Below are positions 27,133 to 34,597 of a stretch of 64,000 nucleotides of DNA, in pieces; the first letter of the stretch is position 1; each line of letters begins with the position of its first letter. The notes under the pieces were generated by a model. The model made no database searches and had not been told where the DNA came from. It saw nothing but the letters and a program-made list of their open reading frames with translations. A program made the translations under genes and the position numbers. The stretch comes from Herbaspirillum sp. LeCh32-8 (GTDB taxonomy: Bacteria; Pseudomonadota; Gammaproteobacteria; Burkholderiales; Burkholderiaceae_D): positions 279,084-343,083 of the forward strand of contig NZ_JAGIPZ010000002.1 of the NCBI RefSeq assembly GCF_017814915.1. Reading direction: 5' to 3'.

Positions 27133-28452
27133 ATGAAAACTGCCGCCGCATCCAAAGCGCAGATACCCCAAGAGGTTACTGCCGATTTCACCCCTGAAGA
27201 GAACGCAGCTCTGCGCAAGGCAGCCTGGCGACTGATTCCGCTGCTAGCACTCGCCTACTTCTTCAACTACTTGGACCGTACTAGCGTGGGTTTTGCCGCG
27301 CTGACGATGAACAAAGACCTGGGGCTGACTGCAGCACAGTTCGGGATTGGCGCCGGCATCATGTTCGCCGCGTATTGTCTCTGCGAAGTGCCATCAAATC
27401 TGGCGATGTATCGCTTTGGCGCTCGTAAGTGGATTGCCCGCATCATGATTACCTGGGGCTTGGCAGCGGCTGCTACCGCGCTGTCCGTGGGACCCAATAG
27501 CTTCTATGTCTTCCGACTGTTGCTCGGAGTCGCCGAGGCTGGATTTTTCCCGGGCGTCATTTTTTTCCTGACGCTTTGGTTCCCGGCCAAGTACCGTGCA
27601 CGCGTGCTCGCATGGTTCACGGTTTCGACTCCTTTGTCTTCGCTCATTGGTGGCCCTGTCGCCGTCTGGCTGCTACAGTTTGACGGTGTGATGGGACTGA
27701 CTGGCTGGCAGTGGATGTTTATCGTGACAGGTTTGCCTGCGTGCCTTTTGGGCCTGGTGGTGCTGGCCGTTTTAGCGGACAAGCCAGTTGATGCTAAGTG
27801 GCTCACCGAATCGGAGCGCAATGCGCTTCAGCGGCTGCTCGAAAAAGAGGGGGTTTCAGCCAAAACGAAGAAATCCATGAAGGGTGCTCTCAAAGACCCG
27901 CGGGTCTATCTGATGGCACTCATCTCATTCAGCTTCACCTTGGGGTCCTACGGGATTGGCATCTGGTTGCCACAAATCCTGAAAACTCATGGTGTCAGCA
28001 TGGGGGCTACGGGTTGGGTATCGGCGATTCCTTACTTCTTCGCGACTATCGGATTGATTTGGTGGGCTGCACACGTTGATAAAAATGGGCGTGCTATCAA
28101 AAATCTGGTTATCGCCTGCTTGCTAGCGGCGGTTGCCATGGTCTTCTCGATTTCGTTCGCTAATCTGGTTCCAGCGATGGTCGGAATCACTTTAGCGCTG
28201 GTTGGCACGATTTCGGCACGAACCATTTTCTACACAATTCCCGGGAAGTTCTTGTCCGGAGAGGCTGCGGCCGGTGGTCTGGCCTTTATCAATTCAATCG
28301 GTGCGTTGGGTGGTTTTGCTGGGCCCTACCTGGTCGGCTATCTAAAGGACCTTACCGGTAGCTTCGCTGCTGGAATGATTGGAATGGCCGTAATTCTTAC
28401 GCTCGCCGCGGGCATGTCTATGAGTATTCGGCTCTTCATGAAAGACAATTGA
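27133..28452 (+). CDS. MFS transporter, anion:cation symporter (ACS) family
   Basis: A 439-residue permease with about twelve TM spans. FFNYLDRTSVGFAALTMNKDLGL at helix 1, the loop 2-3 motif YRFGARKWIARIMITWG and FRLLLGVAEAGFFPGVIFFLTLWFP are characteristic of the ACS family, which carries tartrate, phthalate, galactonate and similar carboxylates by proton symport. It ends the cassette, 91 bp after the lactonase and followed by a hairpin. It offers a second uptake route beside the ABC importer, possibly for a related acid. Confidence 0.92.
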   Translation: MKTAAASKAQIPQEVTADFTPEENAALRKAAWRLIPLLALAYFFNYLDRTSVGFAALTMNKDLGLTAAQFGIGAGIMFAAYCLCEVPSNLAMYRFGARKWIARIMITWGLAAAATALSVGPNSFYVFRLLLGVAEAGFFPGVIFFLTLWFPAKYRARVLAWFTVSTPLSSLIGGPVAVWLLQFDGVMGLTGWQWMFIVTGLPACLLGLVVLAVLADKPVDAKWLTESERNALQRLLEKEGVSAKTKKSMKGALKDPRVYLMALISFSFTLGSYGIGIWLPQILKTHGVSMGATGWVSAIPYFFATIGLIWWAAHVDKNGRAIKNLVIACLLAAVAMVFSISFANLVPAMVGITLALVGTISARTIFYTIPGKFLSGEAAAGGLAFINSIGALGGFAGPYLVGYLKDLTGSFAAGMIGMAVILTLAAGMSMSIRLFMKDN

Positions 28453-28470
28453 AACCCTAAGCAGTAGAAC

Positions 28471-28500
28471 AGAAGCCCTGCGTGTCAGGGCTTCTGCATT
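28471..28500 (+). terminator. Terminator of the catabolic operon, copy of the left-flank hairpin
   Basis: AGAAGCCCTG-CGTGT-CAGGGCTTCT then GCATTTTTG, 19 bp after the MFS stop. Arms and loop size match the hairpin at 19951-19975, with compensating base-pair changes (C-G there, T-A here) inside the stem. Confidence 0.8.
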
Positions 28501-28673
28501 TTTGTGTCAGGAATACACCCACTGGCGAATAAAGCACGGGTCGACACTCGAAAATACGTGCGGTTTGGCTGTGATAGCCTTGTATTCGCTGGGGGAATAT
28601 GAAGAACAATCAAAAGGTTTTTACATATCGGAACTCTATTGCCATTTGCTTGGGCACCGTTTTTAGGGCGTGG

Positions 28674-28709
28674 CTATCCACAGGCTTTTCCAACGGAAAA
28701 GCGGATAAC
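28674..28709. repeat. TATCCACAGG inverted repeat, right flank
   Basis: CTATCCACAGG leads into GCTTTTCC-AAC-GGAAAAGC (a perfect 8-bp hairpin) and then GGATAAC, giving nested inverted repeats. It resembles the element at 20048-20084 on the other side of the cassette in sequence and order. Confidence 0.5.
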
Positions 28710-28992
28710 AAGTGCCGATGAATGGTCTTGGTGGATTGCAGGCTGCAGGTCAACAGCAGGCAGAGGCCTGCGCCCCATACTTTTCTCAGCATAGTTATCT
28801 CTTTGGTTTGATGACTGTGACGTCTGGGAGGCGTCGTGCCTTTATCGGCCTGAGTGCGTCGCTTGCACCTGGGTGACGCAGCACCCTCTTGGCTGGGGTG
28901 TGAGATGCGTCGAGCATGATTCCCCCCGGAATCGATGTTTTCCTTGCTTCGTATATGAGAAAACGCCAGTTTTGCGATTTCGTTGAAGAAAG

Positions 28993-29009
28993 TCTACGTA
29001 TTTCGTAGA
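28993..29009. promoter_or_regulatory. Palindromic operator TCTACG-N5-CGTAGA upstream of the XRE gene
   Basis: TCTACG-TATTT-CGTAGA is a perfect 6-bp inverted repeat with a 5-bp spacer, about 35 bp before the XRE start. An imperfect second copy, TCTACG-AATAT-CGCAGG, begins at 29026, exactly 33 bp (about three helix turns) further on and abutting the start codon. This is a classical autorepression layout. A third, longer copy lies at 44985-45009. Confidence 0.65.
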
Positions 29010-29042
29010 GATTTCGCAAGCGTATTCTACGAATATCGCAGG

Positions 29043-29369
29043 ATGTCAAAAAAGGCCCCATCAACTGTTTTCGGGGTTCGTCTACGGCAGGCGCGCCTGC
29101 ATGCGGATATTCCGCAAGACCGGTTGGGTGTTCAAATCGGCTTGGACGAGACCACGGCCAGTGCGCGCATCAGTCGCTACGAGACTGGCGTACATGAGCC
29201 GCCGTTTGAAGTGGCCAAAAAGATTGGGGCCGCACTATCTATACCGGCGGCTTTTTTCTATTGCGAGGATGATGCCCTAGCGGATGTGGTTCTGGCTTGG
29301 GGCATCTTGAAAAAGAAAGAGCGTGAACGAGCTAAGGTTCTGCTGCAAGAGTTATCCGGCGCAAAATAG
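29043..29369 (+). CDS. XRE-family transcriptional regulator
   Basis: A 108-residue repressor-like protein. The HTH spans about residues 9-66: FGVRLRQARLHADIPQDRLG, then TASARISRYETGVHEPP. A short C-terminal helical part follows (FFYCEDDALADVVLAWGILKK). This type is common on accessory elements. The ATG at 29043 matches the usual N-terminus; an upstream in-frame extension crosses the operators and is unlikely. It probably represses itself through the two palindromes just upstream, and perhaps acts on the third copy near the recombinase operon. Confidence 0.85.
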   Translation: MSKKAPSTVFGVRLRQARLHADIPQDRLGVQIGLDETTASARISRYETGVHEPPFEVAKKIGAALSIPAAFFYCEDDALADVVLAWGILKKKERERAKVLLQELSGAK

Positions 29370-29703
29370 TATTCGTTTAATCTAGCCACTCGAATGAAGT
29401 AGAGATGGCTCACCTTCTTGGAGCTTCATGTCCACTTTGATGTGCACGTTGTAATCTCGTTTGGATTGGAATTCTTCGCTTCCGTTGTTATCGCAGCATT
29501 TAACTTTGTGGAGGGAACTATGCAAAATTCAATCGCCGTTATTTTGAAACTGATGGCAAGTATTTGGTGCGGAATGGCGTTCCTGCGGAGCTCTGGTGAG
29601 TAAATTCCAATCTGAATGAGAGATAGACGGGTATTGATTTGTGAGATGTGCCAATGAGGAGCGCATGAGGTTCGATTCCTCCACTCCGCACCAATTTTAA
29701 AAA
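29370..29703. other. Intergenic region with tRNA-like 3' end
   Basis: About 330 bp. A 27-codon frame at 29520-29603 with a GGAGGGA box is visible but too short to support. The end (29665-29693) resembles the T-arm, acceptor strand and CCA of a tRNA and is listed separately. Nothing else recognised. Confidence 0.4.
29585..29693 (+). other. tRNA-like sequence: T-arm and acceptor with CCA, body degenerate
   Basis: GAGG-TTCGATT-CCTC makes a T-arm with the invariant TTCGA loop, followed by ACTCCGC and ACCA as a 3' acceptor strand. GCGGAGC at 29585 pairs with it at 6 of 7 positions, but the interval is 109 nt and I find no proper D-loop or anticodon loop with U33. It may be a decayed tRNA, a recombination scar from a tRNA attachment site, or a tRNA-like RNA element. 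Confidence 0.35.
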
Positions 29704-30510
29704 TCAGACCTTTTTGTGGGTATGAAAGTAGGTTAGCGTATTCTCCTTGCTGTTCGTAACCTTGAGATTGACACGCTCGTTTTGGTTGAGCGGCATCAGG
29801 TTGCCGTCGACGAAATAGCCAATCGATTCTTCCAGGGTGCTTAGTTCAAGCCTGGAGATGGTAGTCAGTGTATCTAATGCTTCTCCAAGGCCGGTCATAG
29901 GCGCCTCTGAATTGACGAGGCGGAACCAAGCGTAGTTTGCAAAGACATCCGACGTAGGATAGAGCGTGTTGGTTGACCTGCTACCGTGATAAATTTCTAA
30001 GTCCCAGCGAATCGCAAGGTCCTCAAGAGTGGCCCTTACGTCATTTAATTCTGGATAGTGCATGAAGTGTTTGTTACGCCCCATGCGAATCCACTTTTCA
30101 GTATTGAACTGTTCTAGTAGCTCTGCCACTCTCGTGCTCCCGGACTGCTCGTCTCCTGGTCGGTAGTTCTTTGTTATGAACTGCCGTAAAAGAGAATTCT
30201 GTGGACTGAGAAGCTTCGAAAACTCGAACAATTTTCCGAAGAATAACCGAGCGAGCATTAAAGACTGCATCATCTGGGCTTGGCGCTGCGCCTCGTGCCT
30301 AAATTTGGCTTCTCGCGTCGCGACGAACGCCATCCGTTGAATCCAATTCAGTTCATGGTGGATGTGTCCCATAAGGAGCAGGCAATAACGCTGTTCAATG
30401 GGAAGAGCGATAAATTGCTCAGCAGGTATCTTTTGATAGTAGAGCGTGACGGAGTTTTTCCCACTGCCTTGCGCAACTAGCTTCTTTTTGCGCCGCGTTG
30501 AATGCCGCAT
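29704..30510 (-). CDS. HEPN-motif protein of unknown function
   Basis: A 268-residue helical protein with AGGAG seven bases before the ATG. GRNKHFMHYPEL near residues 144-155 contains R-N-x4-H, a HEPN-type catalytic signature, in a helical context (IHHELNWIQRMAFVATREAK upstream). The basic N-terminus (RHSTRRKKK) suggests nucleic acid contact. It starts 24 bp after the end of the membrane-protein gene on the same strand, so the two probably form an operon. No family name recognised. Confidence 0.55.
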   Translation of the reverse strand: MRHSTRRKKKLVAQGSGKNSVTLYYQKIPAEQFIALPIEQRYCLLLMGHIHHELNWIQRMAFVATREAKFRHEAQRQAQMMQSLMLARLFFGKLFEFSKLLSPQNSLLRQFITKNYRPGDEQSGSTRVAELLEQFNTEKWIRMGRNKHFMHYPELNDVRATLEDLAIRWDLEIYHGSRSTNTLYPTSDVFANYAWFRLVNSEAPMTGLGEALDTLTTISRLELSTLEESIGYFVDGNLMPLNQNERVNLKVTNSKENTLTYFHTHKKV

Positions 30511-30534
30511 ACGAAGCTCCTATTGAATTTTCTG

Positions 30535-31146
30535 TCACAGGTCGTGGGCAAGAATATCTGTAGCGAGGTCTCTGACGACCTTCGCTCTGTCAGTCAGCCC
30601 TAGTTCCCTCATGTGGGCATGTTGGTATGCGTCGCTTCCTTCAGCAATTTCAAATACGAGGTTGAGATTAGCTAGGGCGATAGGAAGCATGGTAACGGCT
30701 TGAATCATATTTGGTGATGGGATGTCCATGACCGGAATGCCTCTAAACAAGTCGCGATAATGCAAGATTACTGCAGGATTGAAATCGTCAAAGAAGGCTG
30801 CGTTTTGTGCTTCGTCTTCTTCCAGCATTGCTTCGGCCATATCTCGAACAGCTCTCGCTATACCCTCGAAAAGCACGCTTCGACGTTTACTTTCCCGATT
30901 TTCCTTTTCCGTTTCTAAGTCGCGCTGACGCTTAACTTGCCTTTCAATTGCCAGGAACACTGCGCCGAGTGCAAGCACCGAACTAATAGCCTGAATCCAT
31001 GTGGCGACGTCGCCGTCGCCAATGCCACCATTCTCGATTGCAGTTTTGGTTCCGACGATAAGAAACGCAAATAGCAAAATAACTGCGCTAATCAGGATTT
31101 GCTCGAGAAGTCTAGTGAAGAGAGTTGAGATAAATGCCTTGCTCAT
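30535..31146 (-). CDS. Two-TM membrane protein with coiled coil
   Basis: A 203-residue protein. Two hydrophobic segments lie in the first 70 residues (LEQILISAVILLFAFLIVG, and WIQAISSVLALGAVFLAI) and are followed by a charged helix (ERQVKRQRDLETEKENRESK) and a cytoplasmic tail with no known motif. I chose ATG 31146 because AGGAAAG precedes it; the upstream ATG at 31176 lacks a site. It precedes a HEPN-motif gene. A membrane protein with a predicted RNase partner recalls abortive-infection modules, but function is unknown. Confidence 0.65.
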   Translation of the reverse strand: MSKAFISTLFTRLLEQILISAVILLFAFLIVGTKTAIENGGIGDGDVATWIQAISSVLALGAVFLAIERQVKRQRDLETEKENRESKRRSVLFEGIARAVRDMAEAMLEEDEAQNAAFFDDFNPAVILHYRDLFRGIPVMDIPSPNMIQAVTMLPIALANLNLVFEIAEGSDAYQHAHMRELGLTDRAKVVRDLATDILAHDL

Positions 31147-31337
31147 TTCATCTTTCCTGGAAAATGGTTGGCACATCAGCCGGACGACTGGCTAGATGAA
31201 GTAGCCCAGCGTGTTCACGTAGTGGGTATTCGAGGTCATGAATATACTTTGTTTCATATCGTGCGATAGGTGCGCCGACGCTGCGGCTGAACAGAAGAAT
31301 ATCCGGTGGTAAGATTCAGCGCCGAGGTGGAGGAAAT

Positions 31338-31517
31338 ATGGTTGATTCAAACGATAAAGAGATAGAGATTGACCATGTGGTCTATTCTTTCGCGTCTAGC
31401 GCTATGGCCCGGGCGTTCGTGTCGTGTTTGCACACCGCTACGTTGGCCACTTGCAAAGAGAGTTGGCAGCCAATCGGAATCTATCCACCCCCTGTTTTGC
31501 AGATAAATGCTCTTTAA
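31338..31517 (+). CDS. Small hypothetical protein (59 residues)
   Basis: The frame opens with ATG at 31338 after a near-perfect ribosome site (GGTGGAGGAAAT) and encodes 59 residues (MVDSNDKEIEIDHVVYSFAS, then a neutral middle with two Cys) before TAA. No TM segment or family is recognised. It lies in the 470-bp gap between divergent genes. Support comes from the ribosome site only. Confidence 0.4.
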   Translation: MVDSNDKEIEIDHVVYSFASSAMARAFVSCLHTATLATCKESWQPIGIYPPPVLQINAL

Positions 31518-31619
31518 TTTAGCGTGCCGATTGCACAGTGCGGCTCTCTTGAGCTGTACGTGTTAACGTTCTGCTCCCTGGAACGGCAGGCCTAAGAACA
31601 GTCGACGACAATATTGAAT

Positions 31620-32639
31620 ATGTCCAATGCAACGAAGTTGGAAGAACTCATATCTCAGGAACACTCTACCGAGGTCCAATGTGGGAAATTTCTTTCGGAA
31701 ATCGCACATTTTTTAGTCCCTCAGCAGATTTCTCCATCCGACGTTCTCATGAGCGATACCGAAGAGCGCTCCCGAGTTGGTGATAGCGATTTCGTTGTAT
31801 CCGTCAAGATTGATGCTGGCGGTGTATTCCCGCGCCATATCGCATATGTTTGGGAGCTCAAAGCTCCGTAAAAGTATTTGTTCCAGTTTGACCGTGCAGA
31901 AAATCGAGTCCGGCCAAGCGACGAATTGTATGGCGCTGAAAATCAGCTCATAAATTACGTCTCCGAATTAGGTACGAGCGAAAGCTTTCGCGCGAAGTAC
32001 CAAGTTGAAAGCACATTGGACGACATCCGACCTGGCGGCATCATCATTGGTCAGAACGCGCGTGTAGTCAAGGCATCAGAACGCGACGAGGATGCTGCTA
32101 TGAGCCAAGCGAGGCTCGCTTATGCGAGGAGAGAAGCATATTTCTGGTCACCGTCCGGCATCAAAGTGCATACGTGGGATTGGGTGCTTGAGCGACTGCG
32201 TATGGTTGAAGGTTTGGCGCCGAAAGCGGCTCCTGGGAAACGGGAGAAGAAGCGCACGGAAACAATTCGCTCGCCATCCGATGGGCCTGAGGTTTCTAGT
32301 TTCGGATTCCTTCAGTTGGCTATGCAGAATTATGTGGGCAGTAACCAGTCAGCATTGCGCCTAGCTGCTGTCGCCGCCTTTGCTGCCGTTGAACAAAAGC
32401 TGACCGTCGGTGGATTCGTACGTAATGCTAGGGATTCCACTGAATTATTCCGAGTCCGCTTTGTACGTGGGGACCTGGACTTAAAATTTCGACGCTTGCG
32501 AGACATAAGAAACAAGAGCGTCCATCTCTTTTCCGAGGAAGTCACTGCGGAAGAAGTTTCTTACGCAATAGATGTGTCCAAGGAGATATGTAGTTATTTG
32601 GAGCAGGAAGGTGGTGGTCTCGTGCTTCGTGGGGCCTGA
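31620..32639 (+). pseudogene. Shedu-like (DUF4263) nuclease gene with an in-frame stop
   Basis: One continuous frame of about 340 codons is interrupted only by TAA at 31869-31871. Upstream lies a PD-(D/E)xK core: GDSDFVV, then AYVWELKAP with the catalytic E-x-K. Directly after the stop the frame continues KYLFQFDRAENRVRPS and YGAENQLINYV, typical of Shedu-type proteins after the WELK motif. A single C-to-T change (CAA to TAA) would explain it. The C-terminal part ends in RDIRNKSVHLF, a HEPN/DUF4145-like motif. Shedu proteins are anti-phage nucleases. Unless there is readthrough or restart at TTG 31878, the gene is dead. Confidence 0.7.
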
Positions 32640-32965
32640 CCGACCTGCCGGACGGTGAGACACAAAATCAAAATAGCGACCCTGTTTTTGGGTAGTTATC
32701 TTTCTTTTCTGTAGCAGATTTCTTCGCCACTGGCTGTTTCGTCTTGACTGATTTCGGACGCGGTGCCGGCCACGCCACTGCACTTCAATCGGACTTTTGA
32801 GGATGCAATGCCCAGTCTCAGAAAAATAATTGAGGGGTGATAGAAAGTGATTGAGATGGGGATGGACGCCCGTTCACCAAGGGAGCGAACTATTGGATAA
32901 TGGTAACTGGTAGTTACGTAGGTAAGCTGCCGTCGAAAGCCTAAAAATACAAATGGGGGAATTCA
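32640..32965. other. Intergenic region
   Basis: About 326 bp with no gene I can support. A minus-strand frame around 32680-32790 encodes a short lysine-rich tail (VKTKQPVAKKSATEKK) without a proper start and may be a relic. The last 30 bp hold the GGGGGAA ribosome site of the next gene. Confidence 0.4.
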
Positions 32966-34219
32966 ATGCAATTAGAGCCGTTAGTATCGTCACTTAAGGA
33001 CCTTAAAGCAGCACTTCAACATCTGAAACCCAATAGTAGAAGTTTCGCATTGATGTCCCTGACACCAATGGATATCGCAGTTTCAGTCACGGCGTTAATT
33101 GAATTCACTGAGGCGGCTGATTGGAGTTCTCTTGATGAGAGCCGGCATTCTTACTTGAATTCTCTGGCTGAGAAGGTTACTAAGATGTCGGAGTCTGTCC
33201 CAAGCTTCTTCAGCCAGAATTCATCTAACGCGCCGGTGGCACTTTGTTCTTTCCTTTCTACGTTGGAAGTGCTGCTATCTTCAAGTGCTGGAATGATGGA
33301 GATGAAGGCTCCATTGCGTTTGCCAGCGGGGTTGAGGAAGAAGGTCAAACTCGCACAAGAGCAGCTCGATTGGTCTACTGCGAACATGAAAGACATCGAG
33401 AAGAAGCTGCAGCAAATTCAGAATGCTTATGATGCTGCGGACAATCTTCCAGCAACTCAGAAGGATTTGGCTGATGCTTTGTTGGAGCTTGAGCGGACAA
33501 GGAAATCTGCGCAATCAAGCGAACTGGAGGCAAAACTTAGTGCAGAAGCCTCAGAGAAGCATAAGGTGCAACTGGAAGAAGATGCGAAGCAGGCACAAGC
33601 AATTCTGAAGAATATTAACGATGTCTATCGTGCGGCAACTTCACAGGGTCTTGCGCAGGCTTTCAAAAAGAAAGAAGAGACACTGAACAAATCGACGACG
33701 ATTTGGGTATTTTTGCTGCTGGTTTCACTCCTCGGCGCAGTTGGCATCGGTCATCTTCGATTCCCAGTCATTCTTGCAGCTCTATCGGGAGACCCGAAGT
33801 GGGGGATAGTTGGAATCCACATGGTCATTTCCGTACTTAGTCTCGCCCCGGCAGTTTGGTTTGCCTGGATGGCCACTATGCAAATTGGCCAACGATTCCG
33901 TCTTGCTGAGGACTATGGATACAAAGCTGCCCTTGCTACGGCCTATGAGGGTTATCGTAGCGAAGCCGCTCGCTTAGACCCGCTGCTCGAGGCGCAGCTG
34001 TTTGCCACGGCAATCGGGCGACTTGATGAAATTCCCTTGCGACTGGTGGATAACGAAGTGTCTGGCAGTCCTATGCACGAACTAATCCGGTCCGATGAAT
34101 TCAAGACGGCCTTGTCGGTTGTTCCAGGTCTGAAGGATGCGACTGTAGCTTTCCTGAATCGCTTCCGTTTTAAGCGGGAAGCGCCCAAAGTCCGTACCCT
34201 CGAAAACGCCGACGGCTAA
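32966..34219 (+). CDS. Coiled-coil protein with central TM pair, unknown function
   Basis: A 417-residue protein. Residues 1-120 are helical, about 125-240 form a long coiled coil rich in E, K and Q (KLQQIQNAYDAADNL and following), two TM segments lie at about 247-270 and 283-310 (WVFLLLVSLLGAVGIG, VVISVLSLAPAVWFAWMA region), and a 100-residue cytoplasmic tail ends the protein. GGGGGAATTC gives a good ribosome site. No catalytic motif is visible. It could be a membrane-bound sensor or anchor of a defence module, but I recognise no family. Confidence 0.65.
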   Translation: MQLEPLVSSLKDLKAALQHLKPNSRSFALMSLTPMDIAVSVTALIEFTEAADWSSLDESRHSYLNSLAEKVTKMSESVPSFFSQNSSNAPVALCSFLSTLEVLLSSSAGMMEMKAPLRLPAGLRKKVKLAQEQLDWSTANMKDIEKKLQQIQNAYDAADNLPATQKDLADALLELERTRKSAQSSELEAKLSAEASEKHKVQLEEDAKQAQAILKNINDVYRAATSQGLAQAFKKKEETLNKSTTIWVFLLLVSLLGAVGIGHLRFPVILAALSGDPKWGIVGIHMVISVLSLAPAVWFAWMATMQIGQRFRLAEDYGYKAALATAYEGYRSEAARLDPLLEAQLFATAIGRLDEIPLRLVDNEVSGSPMHELIRSDEFKTALSVVPGLKDATVAFLNRFRFKREAPKVRTLENADG

Positions 34220-34231
34220 ACGGACGCTAGC

Positions 34232-34597
34232 CTAAAAGGTGGATTCAATAGATTTTCGAGCGGCCTGGGCCTTCCAGGCCGCGGCAGCCTCCGATATTGT
34301 CGGGCCGCTAGTTTCGATTTGGCTGCTATTGAAAAAGTCCCAGGCGCGCCAGCTGGATTTGCCGGCTGGAGCTACCCAAATCTCCATTTCAACGTCGTGA
34401 ACGATTACGGTTGTCCGCTGCGATGTGCTTTTGGTTTTCACGTTGGATTTCAAAATGCCGACCAAAATTTGGTAAAAATAGTTGATGAGAAGGGAGTGTG
34501 GCCGAACATACGGCGCTTTTATTCTATTGAGCCGTGAAGAATTCGCCAATTCCAGTCTGAATACGATTCCTCTCGCTCGAGAATCGTGAGTTCCCAA
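34232..34597 (-). CDS. Small hypothetical protein, start uncertain
   Basis: The C-terminal half (MEIWVAPAGKSSWRAWDFFN, then ISEAAAAWKAQAARKSIEST) reads like a real protein and lies in a gap otherwise empty of genes. The frame extends upstream to 34597, overlapping the end of the 477-residue partner gene. Without a clear ribosome site the start could be at 34597, at a GTG/TTG near 34460, or at ATG 34387 (51 residues). No family recognised; it may be the last gene of the STAND operon. Confidence 0.4.
   Translation of the reverse strand: MGTHDSRARGIVFRLELANSSRLNRIKAPYVRPHSLLINYFYQILVGILKSNVKTKSTSQRTTVIVHDVEMEIWVAPAGKSSWRAWDFFNSSQIETSGPTISEAAAAWKAQAARKSIESTF

Larger units (their letters stand above)
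28453..29042. other. Intergenic region after the catabolic cassette
   Basis: About 590 bp. It contains the terminator-like hairpin at 28471-28495, the TATCCACAGG element at 28674-28709 and the operator pair at 28993-29042. A minus-strand 60-codon frame (28792-28610) opens with a signal-like stretch (GAGLCLLLTC) after an AAAGAG box and might encode a tiny lipoprotein, but I do not regard it as established. Confidence 0.45.

Noticed and set aside
28610..28792. Minus-strand 60-codon frame with signal-like N-terminus (GAGLCLLLTC)
   Set aside because: Suggestive, but it overlaps the TATCCACAGG repeat element and lacks family or conservation support; mentioned under the intergenic region only.
29520..29603. 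27-codon frame with GGAGGGA site before the tRNA-like sequence
   Set aside because: A good ribosome site but too short and without any protein likeness.
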